Source: CBDCFV01 sp965203835 (lineage in GTDB: Bacteria > Chloroflexota > Dehalococcoidia > Lucifugimonadales > UBA3495). Taken from it: 64,000 bases of DNA. This document shows, piece by piece, positions 24,465 through 33,779 of the stretch (positions are counted from its first letter, which is position 1; every line of letters starts with the position of its first letter). Under the pieces are notes generated by a model, which saw only the letters and a program-made list of their open reading frames with translations, ran no database searches and had not been told where the DNA came from. The translations under genes and the position numbers were made by a program. Location: contig OZ241919.1 in the NCBI GenBank assembly GCA_965203835.1, forward strand, positions 558,001 to 622,000. The letters are read 5' to 3'.

Positions 24465-26906
24465 CTAACTTCTAATATCAGGCGAGAACCCGAGTTCTCC
24501 GGCTTCGGCAAAATCACTTTCGGCTTCTGCGTTATTTCCAAGCGACTGGTGCGAAACTCCACGGTCATACCAAACTATTCCGTTGTTCGGCATTAGCGAG
24601 ATAGCCTGCTCAAAATATTCAATAGCTTGAATATGCTGTCCCTTACGCCGGTGAGCCATTGCTTTGTTATAGTAAGGTTCACCGAAATCAGGTTCTAGAA
24701 CGATTGCTTTATCGTAGTCCATAATGGCTCTGTGGTACTCACCTTCACAGGAATAGGCAAGCCCTCGATAGCAAAAGGCTTCCGCGTTATTCGGTTTTAA
24801 GTTAATTGCGTGTGTAAAATCCTCAATCGCTGATCGATACTCTCCACTGTCTAGATAGGCCATCCCGCGGATCTCGTAAGCCTGGGCGTCGGCCGGGTCC
24901 AAGTTGGCGAAGAGTTCATCATATGCGTTAGATTGGGTACTTTTCGCTTTGAGACGGTAAGCAATTTCTCTATTGCTTAACGCTATGGCGTCGTGCGACT
25001 TCTTTTCGACAGCCGTCGCAAAATCATGGATTGCTAAATCGTACTCCTTCTTATCTACTAGCGAGATTCCCCTATTATTGTAAATTGATGCATGATCCAT
25101 ACCTAGCTCGATTGCTTTGTTGTAGTCTGATATTGCAAAGTCATACTCTTCAGATATGGCCCATGCGTCGCCTCGCGCAAAGTATGCTCGTGCGTTGTCG
25201 GCAACTTGTTCGATGATGTGATTGTAATCTGATATCGCCAGACCATATTCTTGTCTATCAAGATGAACTAACCCCCGAATAAAATTGACACCTGAATTGT
25301 TTGGGTTCATTTGCTCAAATGTGTTGCAATCGGTTAATGCCGAGTCATAATCTTTGTTTCGAGCGTAAACCTCCGCTCGCACCAAGTATATCGATTCGTC
25401 ATTAGGAGTACGTTGAACAACTTCACTGTAGTCGGCAATTGCAAGGTCGTATTGCCCTTGTCGATGATGAGCATTTCCTCGGACACGGTAAGTATAGGAG
25501 TCATCTGGGTCAAGTTGGAGAGCTTTATCGAGGTCTTTAATTGCGGACTTGTACTCTTCTCTTCGACTATAAATAGCGCCTCTCATTCGGTATGAGTATA
25601 CGTCGTCAGGGTCGAGTTCTATAGCCGAGCTAAAATTAGCAATAGCTAGGTCATGATCCTCGTTCGAAATGTAAGCACGTCCCCGGAGGTGGTAAGAATG
25701 CTTGTTGTTAGGAGCTAATTGGATCGCCTCGGTAAAATCCAAAATCGCTAAGTCATACTCTCCCTTGTCCAAAAATGTACGCCCTCGGACACGATAACCA
25801 ATTGCATTTTGGGGATCAAGCTGGACTGCTTTGCTGAAATTTAACAACGCAGAGTCGTAATCCTCTTTCCTAGCGTAGGTCCCACCGCGCGCAAGGTAGG
25901 TTCTTACATCATTAGGGTCAATCTCAATTGCCCTATCGTAATCGGCCATCGCTAGGTCATACTCTCCTTTCTCCATAAATGTCCGCCCTCGGACACGATG
26001 ACCAATTGCGTTTCGGGGATCAAGCTGGATTGCCTTACTGAAATTCAACAACGCAGAGTCGTAATCCTTTTTCCTAGCGTAGGCCTCACCTCGAGCCAGG
26101 TAAGTTCGTACATGATCAGGGTCAATTTGAATTGCCCTGTCGTAGTCCGTAATGGCTAGGTCATAATCCACTTTCCGTAAATAGACGTTCCCACGTGCTC
26201 GATAACCTCTGACATTCCCAGGGGACAGTTCTATTGCAGCTGATAAATTTGTTATGGCTTCGTCGTAGTCACCTTCTTTCAAATTTCCTTCGCCGCGGCG
26301 AATGTAGTCATCTACATCATCTTGATCGTCCAACCCAACTCCATCGGCACCTGTATCAACCTTGATATGGTCGGTTGGAGAGGAACTTTCCTGAGATGTA
26401 ATAGTCGACATTGCTCTACTCAGAATCTCTGCGAAATCATCACCTCCTACACCCTCAGGTAATGCCAAAACGATTTGGTTTGGACTATCAACATGCGAAC
26501 CTAACGTCTGGCCATAAATTAAACGCCCAATTGCTGTGTGTAACCGTCCCACGGAATCCGATTGCTCTTTAGCCCCTATTGATCTGAGCAGTCGTACCAT
26601 AACTCCCACGTAGTGATGGATATCCTCATCGCTGTAAATTCCCTGATGAGCCCACGCGTCGTTCCGTAGACCAAAGAGCTCTGACGCCCAATTCCGTTCT
26701 TGGCGACCTAGTGCTGTGAAAAATTGATCCCAATTGCCTCGTACTACCATTTTCTGAAGGATAGCGTAAACATCTCGCGTCCCACGCAACCTCTGGTCAC
26801 CTGTTCTTTCAAATACGTATGGGCCAAGACCTTCCCCTAGGAGTCGCCAAGCCTCGGAAAGATAGCCCTCAGCCATAAAGTGAGCGTCTGCGTCTCTCAT
26901 ACTCAT
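24465..26906 (-). CDS. Swt1-like HEPN domain protein with 18 TPR repeats
   Basis: An 813-residue predicted cytoplasmic protein. Residues about 12-125 resemble the Swt1-type HEPN domain: WDQFFTALGRQERNWASELF followed by GLRNDAWAHQG, which provides the R-x(4-6)-H catalytic motif of HEPN ribonucleases. Residues about 200-810 hold 18 repeats of 34 residues with the TPR pattern, for example YLARGEAYARKKDYDSALLN. Repeats 3-4 and 5-6 are near copies from a recent 204-base duplication. Its base composition is clearly more AT-rich than the core genes, a sign of transfer. A HEPN effector with a long TPR sensor next to other defence genes suggests an infection-triggered RNase; this is inference. Confidence 0.75.
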   Translation of the reverse strand: MSMRDADAHFMAEGYLSEAWRLLGEGLGPYVFERTGDQRLRGTRDVYAILQKMVVRGNWDQFFTALGRQERNWASELFGLRNDAWAHQGIYSDEDIHHYVGVMVRLLRSIGAKEQSDSVGRLHTAIGRLIYGQTLGSHVDSPNQIVLALPEGVGGDDFAEILSRAMSTITSQESSSPTDHIKVDTGADGVGLDDQDDVDDYIRRGEGNLKEGDYDEAITNLSAAIELSPGNVRGYRARGNVYLRKVDYDLAITDYDRAIQIDPDHVRTYLARGEAYARKKDYDSALLNFSKAIQLDPRNAIGHRVRGRTFMEKGEYDLAMADYDRAIEIDPNDVRTYLARGGTYARKEDYDSALLNFSKAVQLDPQNAIGYRVRGRTFLDKGEYDLAILDFTEAIQLAPNNKHSYHLRGRAYISNEDHDLAIANFSSAIELDPDDVYSYRMRGAIYSRREEYKSAIKDLDKALQLDPDDSYTYRVRGNAHHRQGQYDLAIADYSEVVQRTPNDESIYLVRAEVYARNKDYDSALTDCNTFEQMNPNNSGVNFIRGLVHLDRQEYGLAISDYNHIIEQVADNARAYFARGDAWAISEEYDFAISDYNKAIELGMDHASIYNNRGISLVDKKEYDLAIHDFATAVEKKSHDAIALSNREIAYRLKAKSTQSNAYDELFANLDPADAQAYEIRGMAYLDSGEYRSAIEDFTHAINLKPNNAEAFCYRGLAYSCEGEYHRAIMDYDKAIVLEPDFGEPYYNKAMAHRRKGQHIQAIEYFEQAISLMPNNGIVWYDRGVSHQSLGNNAEAESDFAEAGELGFSPDIRS
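25753..26160. repeat. 204-base tandem duplication within the TPR gene
   Basis: Two successive 204-base units (starting at 25753 and 25957) are closely similar at DNA level, each encoding two TPRs. Both contain the string GCAGAGTCGTAATCC and begin with TCATACTCTCC. The similarity is much higher than between the other TPR units. Confidence 0.8.
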
Positions 26907-27647
26907 CGTTGATACCTGTTTCTAGGCTTTCCTTTCCAAGTAAGTCGATGATACCAATGGGTCTGCTGGTTCTCAATCGCAAGTGGCCGGTCAACCTTCC
27001 CCTTCCTAACCCAAATCGCCTTGAGCATGAGCCGCGATAAGACTGAATTGTTCCCCGTTGAGATGACAGACTGCTGTTGATGGGGTTATCGGATGGGGAG
27101 ACGATCGTGGTCCTATCCAGACTTCGCCACCAACCATGGGCCTGCGGCAGCGGTTGCATGATTTTGGGATATATAGGCCTAGCTTCAAGGTAGTGGTGGT
27201 TGAACCTCTAGAGGTCTGTCCCATTTCCTTTCATAAACTGCTCTGATTATTCGGCAGAGACTCGTGGCACTCCACTTTAGGGGCCACTCGATTTTTGCTA
27301 GGCAATCCGCCGTTGCGAGCAATAATCGGACCCCGGTTGATCTAATCTGTGAAGTGTTCTTCTCCATCGTCCCGTCTCCGCCGGGATTCCGAGATGTCTT
27401 GACAGTCTCGATCATCTCGACCGTGATGTCCAAGCCAACTAACCTGGGACAACTAATTCCGGACGAGTGCCTCAAATAGCATTGCCGGTAATCGGTACTG
27501 CCTGCGGTCAACTACGGCAGAAAGTGGGCCTAAGTGTACCGTATTGCGAACTTTTCGGTGGGAGGTCTCAATGTAGAAAAGCAGGTGTCTCCCCATACGG
27601 CTTAAGTTCCTCCTGTTTGTAACCTGGCTAACAAGGATTTGTTCCGT
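26907..27647. other. 741-base region without a clear gene
   Basis: Separates the HEPN-TPR gene from the sacsin-like gene on the same strand. The longest frame (27185-27511, minus) has no recognisable family, biased composition or ribosome-binding site. The region probably holds the HEPN-TPR promoter and may contain a decayed gene. Confidence 0.5.
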
Positions 27648-30600
27648 TCATGGTGATCTCGACAATGAATGTACCCATTCAGCGATGGACACTCCCTGAC
27701 TCCACAAGTCCAGGGAAACTCCGTAACGGAGCATTTCTTCATTGCGCAAGTAAACGGGCTTGCCAGTGTCGGAGAAACCGGTAACACCTTTGTGAATCTC
27801 CTCGAATTCCCCTCCGATCCTAGTGACGATTTTGGCCCAAGGCACTATGTCCGCAGGTTCCCAATGCTCTTTAATTTGCTGGCCGTAAAGGTCGACAACG
27901 CACAGAATGAATCGTTCCGGTGCCCGCCAGGCCTTGTTAGCCTGTGTCGGGGTCAAACGGACATCCCGGCTGGTCGTGGCCTTTACCTCCAGGAAATAAC
28001 TCCCAACCTCGAAGGTGAACGAGGCCCCATCCGGAAAAACCTCGTAGTCATATCCCCAGTCCACAAGCTCCAACTTCATCGGGCCCATGGCTTCGACCGC
28101 TCTTTTTACAGCTTCCTGGACCGCGTGCCCAAAGTTGTTGTTCCGATTTCGAACCTCGTTCTGGCGCTTCTTCTTGTCAAGTTCCTCTCGGATTTCCCGG
28201 ATTTCCTCAGCTTCGGCTTCGGAAAGAATTCTGGCGACTTCCGGATTTGAAACCGTCGCCCTGAGGAGGTCCAGGTTTGCCGCCGCGGACTTTACCAAGT
28301 CAGGGTCCTGAAGCAGTTGAACCAAGTCCTGTTCAACACCTTCATCCAGGTTTTCCAGCATCAGCGTCAGCCGCCGGAATCCGAACGCCCGGTGCAGCAA
28401 GTCTATGCCCGGGGAGTTGTCCTGCAACCACTCATCGCCGAGCAGGGGCCTCAGATTAGCTTCGTTGGCTGGGACCTGACCAACTATTTTCCCTTCATCG
28501 TCAATGACCGGAAGCCAGGACCGGACTTTGAGCTCAAACGGCCATGTCGAATTGTATGTCTGAAATTGCACTTCCTCGCCGTCGCGTGGCCTAAACGTGG
28601 TACGCCAGGTATTGTGCCATTCCGGGTCTTCCTTAGCAGCTACATTGACAACGAAACCCAACAGCAGTTTCGCAAGCTCTTGGTCGTTGCCGCAGCGGGG
28701 GACCAGCTCGTTGGCTAAGAATGCGATTTGCCCGAACTCGTGCAATCTGTAGGTGAACCTTTCCGCCGGACAGTCCGGAGAGATTTCCTTAAGTAACGGA
28801 CCCTCCACCGGCGAAGATCGCCGGCCCTTGAAGAAAGGTCCTGGAAGCGCCAAAGATCGCTCGATCAGGAACGCAAAGGCCGCGTTCAATTCTGCATCGT
28901 CCGTGTACCTGTCGGACAGAACTCGGTTTTGAGTGTAGAGTTCCTTGTAGGGCCTGGCTGAATCTTTCCAGTGCGACACTGGAGCAAGAATTTGCAGGTT
29001 GTTTGCCAGGCGGACTATCTTATCCTCGGCCGTCAGGAGGGGACACCGTCGAAGGAGACCAGTGTTCTCCTCCTCCTGAGCCAAGAACGCTACCAGCCGG
29101 GCCGATGTATGTAGAGGAGACGGCTCATCCGCCGATGATATCGGGCTGTCTTCCGGTAGCCCCTCATCCAACCTGTCGAGTACGGCTTCCACCGCTTCGG
29201 ATTCAAGGTACGGCTGGCCCAGAGTTTCCTCGGCAAGGGCTTTCGCTGATTCGTACCCGGGCGAGCCCAAGACCTCGACAAGGCGCTCGTGCAGCAGTTG
29301 GGACCGAAGGTCAAGGTCTATCGTATCGGCGATTTCCTTCACGTCGTCCGATATCCCACCATCGAAACGAAGGTATCTCGCGGTCCGCAATTCTGAATGC
29401 TGGTCTGGCACCATCCCGTTAAGAAATGGTCTCTTGTTTATTTCCTCAGGAAGTTCGGAGATAAGTAGAAGCAAGTCAGCGAGCCACTCGAAGGGGTCTC
29501 CGTCAATGGGAAGAGCCGACACTGTTTCACAACCCCTTCTGACCCACTCCACGAGTTCTCTCAGCCCCATCCGATTGATGGGTAATCCGATGACGGACCA
29601 TCCACGTGCTATCTCCTCCCACTCTCGGGCCACCGCCTTGTTGGGCAGGTAAACGTTGGTGACACGTTCCGCCAAATCGTACAAGCTATCGTAATTGACC
29701 GGGAACTGTTCAGTTTCATCGGCGGCGGGAACCAGAAAAGAGACGAACTCCTCATCATCGGAAATCGCCGGAAGATACTCTGTCCCAGTGGATATGATTG
29801 GTTTCGAGGCTGTGGCCTGGGCAGCCTCTTCTACGACCTCTTGCCACCACGCCAGTTCTTCCGATGCGGTAGCTTCCCCACCGAGGGCCTGACGCGGTAC
29901 GGCGATGTGCGCGAGTCCATGGGCATTCCCCCAACCGGAATTCACAGCATATTCCACTATGGCAGGAAAGGCCGACAACGCCACTTTCAGCAGTTCCTGA
30001 TCATGGGGGTTCATGGTAATCCCGTCCCGCTCCTGTTTTGGGTTAAACTTGCTTTCGAATACAGTGTTGAAAGGCAAAGCCCCCGTTTCATTGATAGGGA
30101 ATTGGACGAATACCCTTGGGAAACCTGGTTCAGGGAACACGATGCTGCCCTCTTCCCCGTCATCTTGTTCTAGGATCAACAGCAATGCTGCCGAGGTATC
30201 TTTGCCAACTGTAGAGTCCTCCTTATCTGTTTCCGCCTTGGCAAGGATGCTGACGGCCACGAATTGTCTGGTAGCAGTGCCCTCGGAAGCCACAACTATG
30301 GCCTCTTTAAGCAAAAACCCGTCAATGTCCTTGAATCTGGTGTCGGGAGGCGACTTTCGCCTGAAAACAACTGTCTTTTCCGGACGCCGAATTCGAACCT
30401 CTCCTAGGTTTCCGCAAGTCGCGTAAAGGTAGGGAACAGTCTGCTCTAGACGGTCCAAGCCCGGTCGAACGACCTCCGTGTTGGCCTTGTGATAGGTGAA
30501 AGATGCGGTCGGAATATTCAATACCTCAGTTGCGGGCTGTGCGGCTCCGAATGCCTCATCGGTAAGTTCAATGTTCTTCAAGATTTGCGCTTCATCCGGT

Positions 30601-31037
30601 GGCCGGTTCAGCTCTATCCGGAAGGTTTCGAGTTGTCCATCCGTCGTTTGCAGGATCCCATCCACGTCAACCCGCGACGATATGGCATGGGTCACCAGGA
30701 ATCCCGTGCCGAACCGGCCAGTCGTCTCGACTCCATCGAATTCCTTACTCGAACCGCCGGACAACAGCGCCTTGAGTTCCGGAATGCTGAATATCCTTCC
30801 GTTGTGGGAAACAACCAGATTTTCGTCATGCTGGCAAAATTCGATCTCTACGAGGTCCTCTCCCTCCCGCGCACCGAAATCGTGAGCGTTTTGGAGGAGT
30901 TCAAAGGGCCAGCGAACCCCGGACGACAGCGGGCTGTTCAAAGCAGAGTCAACACCTTTGAGAATGTCCCGCGCATCTTTTCGATGCGCCTGTTCTCTAT
31001 CGACTGCTTGGGCTTCCCTTAGCGCGTTTTCGCTCAT
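27648..31037 (-). CDS. Sacsin-like GHKL ATPase with C-terminal DUF3883 nuclease-like domain
   Basis: A 1129-residue protein. The N-terminus carries a Hsp90/sacsin-like ATP-binding fold: WPFELLQNAHDFG near 43-55 (Bergerat Asn and Asp), VVSHNGRIFSIPELKALL near 74-91, and TTGRFGTGFLVTHAISS near 103-119. A long middle follows with no familiar domain, then a charged helical segment near 950-985. The C-terminus has a DUF3883 (NO VEIN-like) domain with YDYEVFPDG and YFLEVKATTSRDV, the E-x-K of a PD-(D/E)xK-type fold. An AAGGAA site precedes the ATG. An ATPase-plus-nuclease architecture in a defence island suggests DNA or RNA targeting on infection; the function is not established. Confidence 0.78.
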   Translation of the reverse strand: MSENALREAQAVDREQAHRKDARDILKGVDSALNSPLSSGVRWPFELLQNAHDFGAREGEDLVEIEFCQHDENLVVSHNGRIFSIPELKALLSGGSSKEFDGVETTGRFGTGFLVTHAISSRVDVDGILQTTDGQLETFRIELNRPPDEAQILKNIELTDEAFGAAQPATEVLNIPTASFTYHKANTEVVRPGLDRLEQTVPYLYATCGNLGEVRIRRPEKTVVFRRKSPPDTRFKDIDGFLLKEAIVVASEGTATRQFVAVSILAKAETDKEDSTVGKDTSAALLLILEQDDGEEGSIVFPEPGFPRVFVQFPINETGALPFNTVFESKFNPKQERDGITMNPHDQELLKVALSAFPAIVEYAVNSGWGNAHGLAHIAVPRQALGGEATASEELAWWQEVVEEAAQATASKPIISTGTEYLPAISDDEEFVSFLVPAADETEQFPVNYDSLYDLAERVTNVYLPNKAVAREWEEIARGWSVIGLPINRMGLRELVEWVRRGCETVSALPIDGDPFEWLADLLLLISELPEEINKRPFLNGMVPDQHSELRTARYLRFDGGISDDVKEIADTIDLDLRSQLLHERLVEVLGSPGYESAKALAEETLGQPYLESEAVEAVLDRLDEGLPEDSPISSADEPSPLHTSARLVAFLAQEEENTGLLRRCPLLTAEDKIVRLANNLQILAPVSHWKDSARPYKELYTQNRVLSDRYTDDAELNAAFAFLIERSLALPGPFFKGRRSSPVEGPLLKEISPDCPAERFTYRLHEFGQIAFLANELVPRCGNDQELAKLLLGFVVNVAAKEDPEWHNTWRTTFRPRDGEEVQFQTYNSTWPFELKVRSWLPVIDDEGKIVGQVPANEANLRPLLGDEWLQDNSPGIDLLHRAFGFRRLTLMLENLDEGVEQDLVQLLQDPDLVKSAAANLDLLRATVSNPEVARILSEAEAEEIREIREELDKKKRQNEVRNRNNNFGHAVQEAVKRAVEAMGPMKLELVDWGYDYEVFPDGASFTFEVGSYFLEVKATTSRDVRLTPTQANKAWRAPERFILCVVDLYGQQIKEHWEPADIVPWAKIVTRIGGEFEEIHKGVTGFSDTGKPVYLRNEEMLRYGVSLDLWSQGVSIAEWVHSLSRSP

Positions 31038-31241
31038 CGTAGGTTCCTTGATTAAGAGATACTCTCTACCCTATTCTGAGATTCGACATTTCCCACTTCT
31101 TCCTGACAGCAACATCTGCCCTCAGTTTAGGAGCGGGATTCTCACTTAACTCGGCCCTGATTCTGTCCAAATAATGGGTTCTACCTCAGAATAAGACTAC
31201 GAGTCCCTCTTTTCTCGACTCCACCGTAGAAGATCAATTCG

Positions 31242-32375
31242 TCATGTATTCTCAGGGGCTCCACTTTGAAGCGATTCTACCGTTCGTGTCATAACCTCAT
31301 AGCTCTTGTCCGGTTGTGTTGGGATTGGTTGGGGTGTGCTTAGTGAGAGAATATCTCCCAATAGAAGGTACGTGTAAACTACGCATCGGTCCGCTTCCTC
31401 CCTCGTAACGGTCGCGTGAGAACCCTTTTGGGCAGCTCCAAAAAGAGCATCGAGTCTATCTCCCATGTAGCCCATGTGGGAGCCTACAATTTCATTGAAA
31501 CGGTCGGATTCTGACAAGTCCTCGATATGGGCTATCAACCTGTTGATGTATTGATCAACCCCAAGTTTGATCTCTATGTCCTTACCGTTGACTTTCCGAG
31601 TCCGCGTTTCAGACCGGGCCGGAAAGACCGCATCGGCGAGGTCTTGGAGGACACGTCTACAGCTGTGTGCTGCGTTAGCCCAATCCTCAGGATTGTCGGA
31701 CCTGAGATTGTCGTAAACGGCGGTGAGTTTCTTAACCGCTGCTGGCACGGCTAGACCTATAGCGGAATCCACAGTCGAGCGTACCCTCCCAAATACGTCA
31801 TCAGCGACTCCGGCGAATCTCAGCTCGTAGTGTTTGCGAGCGGCGTAGCCGTAGATAAGTGTGCGCCGAGAAGCTAATCTCTCGATTGATAGTCGCATCT
31901 CGGCTCGTATGTTACCTCTCTCAAAGGAGTTTCCTGGTGGTACTGTAACGTGCTGATACTGATTCGCCGAGCTTATGGAGATATTGGGGTCCTGGGCCAC
32001 TTCAAGGCTGGTAGTCCCCATCTCCACAGCTAGCTCCATTTGCTCTATGGATTCCATGTACATATAGGTTTTCGGAACTGCGGGGGTAGAATCGGCACCA
32101 AAGAAAAGACGGTTGGATCTAGCTCCCGCGCTCCAAACCTCCGGACTGACTCCCGAAGGACCGATGGGGTAGCCACCGCTTTCCCACTCAAAGATTTGCT
32201 GAACATCAAAGTCGTTCAGAATGCGAGCTAGCCGTAAGGCTTTCAGCACGACAACCGATAGTCGCGCTTGACTCAGTTCGATATCCTTCAAAATCTCAGC
32301 AGATAGTGTCTCCGCCTCCCTTAAGACTTCCGTGTTGGCGGGGACTGCAGGACCGGAGGGGCCTCCACTTGTCAT
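31242..32375 (-). CDS. AbiTii-like domain protein, putative abortive infection factor
   Basis: A 377-residue protein. Residues near 18-70 resemble the AbiTii domain: an amphipathic helix with LSAEILKDIELSQ, then VVLKALRLARIL and FEWESGGYPIG, matching the domain's characteristic end at a GY pair after a short acidic helix. The remainder is mostly helical; RTRKVNGKDIEIKLGVDQYI near 255-274 and HMGYMGDRLDALFGAA near 305-320 are notable. No membrane segment. The ATG at 32375 is preferred because GGAGGT lies 9 bases ahead; a TTG at 32381 is too close to it. It lies between the sacsin-like gene and the membrane HEPN-like gene on the same strand. Confidence 0.55.
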   Translation of the reverse strand: MTSGGPSGPAVPANTEVLREAETLSAEILKDIELSQARLSVVVLKALRLARILNDFDVQQIFEWESGGYPIGPSGVSPEVWSAGARSNRLFFGADSTPAVPKTYMYMESIEQMELAVEMGTTSLEVAQDPNISISSANQYQHVTVPPGNSFERGNIRAEMRLSIERLASRRTLIYGYAARKHYELRFAGVADDVFGRVRSTVDSAIGLAVPAAVKKLTAVYDNLRSDNPEDWANAAHSCRRVLQDLADAVFPARSETRTRKVNGKDIEIKLGVDQYINRLIAHIEDLSESDRFNEIVGSHMGYMGDRLDALFGAAQKGSHATVTREEADRCVVYTYLLLGDILSLSTPQPIPTQPDKSYEVMTRTVESLQSGAPENT

Positions 32376-32519
32376 TGTCAATTACCTCCAACTAGGGAAT
32401 CTACGTCAAGGCCGATTCGACATAAGATGCTCTGGTTTGCATGGCAGGTAGCCGTGAACACTCGGTGGTTTGCTGTCGACCATAATTCATTGACATACAA
32501 TGCACTCTCTGAGCCGCGC

Positions 32520-33116
32520 CTATCTAATCGAGGGTAGAATGGAGTCCCCCTGTTGCTCAACGATTGACACAACTTGCGCCGCAGCTCTCGCAAAATTTCG
32601 GACGGTGTCAGGATTCAAGGCGTCCAAGGGGATGTCCTGCCCATGTGCAATGAGGTTTCGGACACCGCCCAAGTCGTAGAGCACACTCGCTAGTGAGTCA
32701 TCAATTAAGCCTGCTTGACTCAATGCTTGTACGCGCCTACGCGTCGACATTCGGTCGACCCGTCCGGTCAAATGCAAGGAATCCCTGTTTGCGGTTACGA
32801 AGCCTTCGATGGCAGCCTCAACCGATGCCCAAGACTTAAGTATGGCGATTCTTGGATCTGTGTCAGAGGTTTCTCGCAATGAAGCAGCGAGGGCAGCATT
32901 TTCGACTTCAGGCAAGATCTCGGCTGCTCCCGAAGCAGCTTCTTGTAAGGATTGGTTTAAGTCCACCTCTAAACCCTTATATCTAATTGTGCGTATTAAG
33001 CTTACCAATTTCTCGAAATTAGGTCGGAGAATCCAGACCATGACGAGAGCGAACAGTGGCCAAGCCAAAGAGTCAACTAGTGAAACTATCAAGTCACTAA
33101 CCTCTGCACTACTCAT
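32520..33116 (-). CDS. Membrane-anchored HEPN-like protein
   Basis: A 198-residue protein with one predicted membrane helix near residues 14-33 (LAWPLFALVMVWILRP). A coiled or helical linker follows (35-85), then a helical domain with VRNLIAHGQDI near 155-165, the R-x4-H signature seen in HEPN and DUF4145-type domains. The ATG at 33116 has AAAGGA upstream; a GTG at 33155 would start within the IS3 remnant. It may be a membrane-tethered RNase or signalling protein. The position among defence genes supports this but does not prove it. Confidence 0.6.
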   Translation of the reverse strand: MSSAEVSDLIVSLVDSLAWPLFALVMVWILRPNFEKLVSLIRTIRYKGLEVDLNQSLQEAASGAAEILPEVENAALAASLRETSDTDPRIAILKSWASVEAAIEGFVTANRDSLHLTGRVDRMSTRRRVQALSQAGLIDDSLASVLYDLGGVRNLIAHGQDIPLDALNPDTVRNFARAAAQVVSIVEQQGDSILPSIR

Positions 33117-33135
33117 AGTGTCCAATCCTTTATCG

Positions 33136-33756
33136 TTAAGAGCCGGATCCGGCACCTATCGAAGAACTCCTCGGTATGAAGTCCATGGAACAGCTCTCAT
33201 CCACTCCCGCAGACACCGGCTGCTCCACCCGCCTCTGGCACGATACGTACCGCTTGGGCTTCTTCTTTCCCAGCATCAAGCCCTCCTGGGAGTACAGCCG
33301 GTAGACCCGTTTGTGGTTCACCAGCCAGCCCTCCCGCTGGGGGAGAATGTGGCGGCGGCGGTAAGCGTAGCTCACCTGGGCCTGGGCCAGGTCCCTGAAT
33401 CCGCATCCTCAGTGCAGGCTGCTCATCCGCCACCCTCTAGTAGCGGAGGCTGGTCCTCGCCGGGGTCAACACCTGACAGGCCTGGCGCTTGCTGACACCG
33501 TAAGCTGCCAGGAGGTACTCTGCCCTGGGCCGCAGTTGAGCAGGCTTCACGGCCTTTTTCTGAGTACGTCCTAAAGTATCTGCTTGTCCGGGCTGAGGTC
33601 AGCCACCAGCTGCTTCAGCTTGCGGTTCTCCTCCTCCAGGACCCTCAGACGGCGCACTTCCGCCACCCCCATGCCTTGGAACCTCTTCTTCCTACTAATC
33701 AAGTCCTCATTGCCGGGGTTAATCTCTTTTTTATGAGACATCGAGACTGATGACAA
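33136..33756 (-). pseudogene. IS3-family transposase remnant (OrfA and OrfB pieces)
   Basis: On the minus strand the 5' piece encodes the OrfA tail LRVLEEENRKLKQLVADLS (leucine-zipper segment). After several frame changes the OrfB piece reads YRRRHILPQREGWLVNHKRV and YRLYSQEGLMLGKKKPKRY. It ends just after MDF, where the first catalytic Asp of the DDE domain would lie. The catalytic core is lost. The remnant separates the HEPN-like gene from the HNH gene. Confidence 0.82.
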
Positions 33757-33779
33757 TATCGGTTTTCCGGTTCAGTTGC

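Noticed and set aside
25600..26300. Regular DNA repeats that might suggest a CRISPR array
   Set aside because: The repeats are 102 or 204 bases long, coding and in frame with TPR units; no short repeats with unique spacers were seen anywhere in the window.
26869..27511. Two short minus-strand frames between the HEPN-TPR and sacsin-like genes
   Set aside because: No ribosome-binding sites, no family match and overlapping frames; listed only as an empty region.
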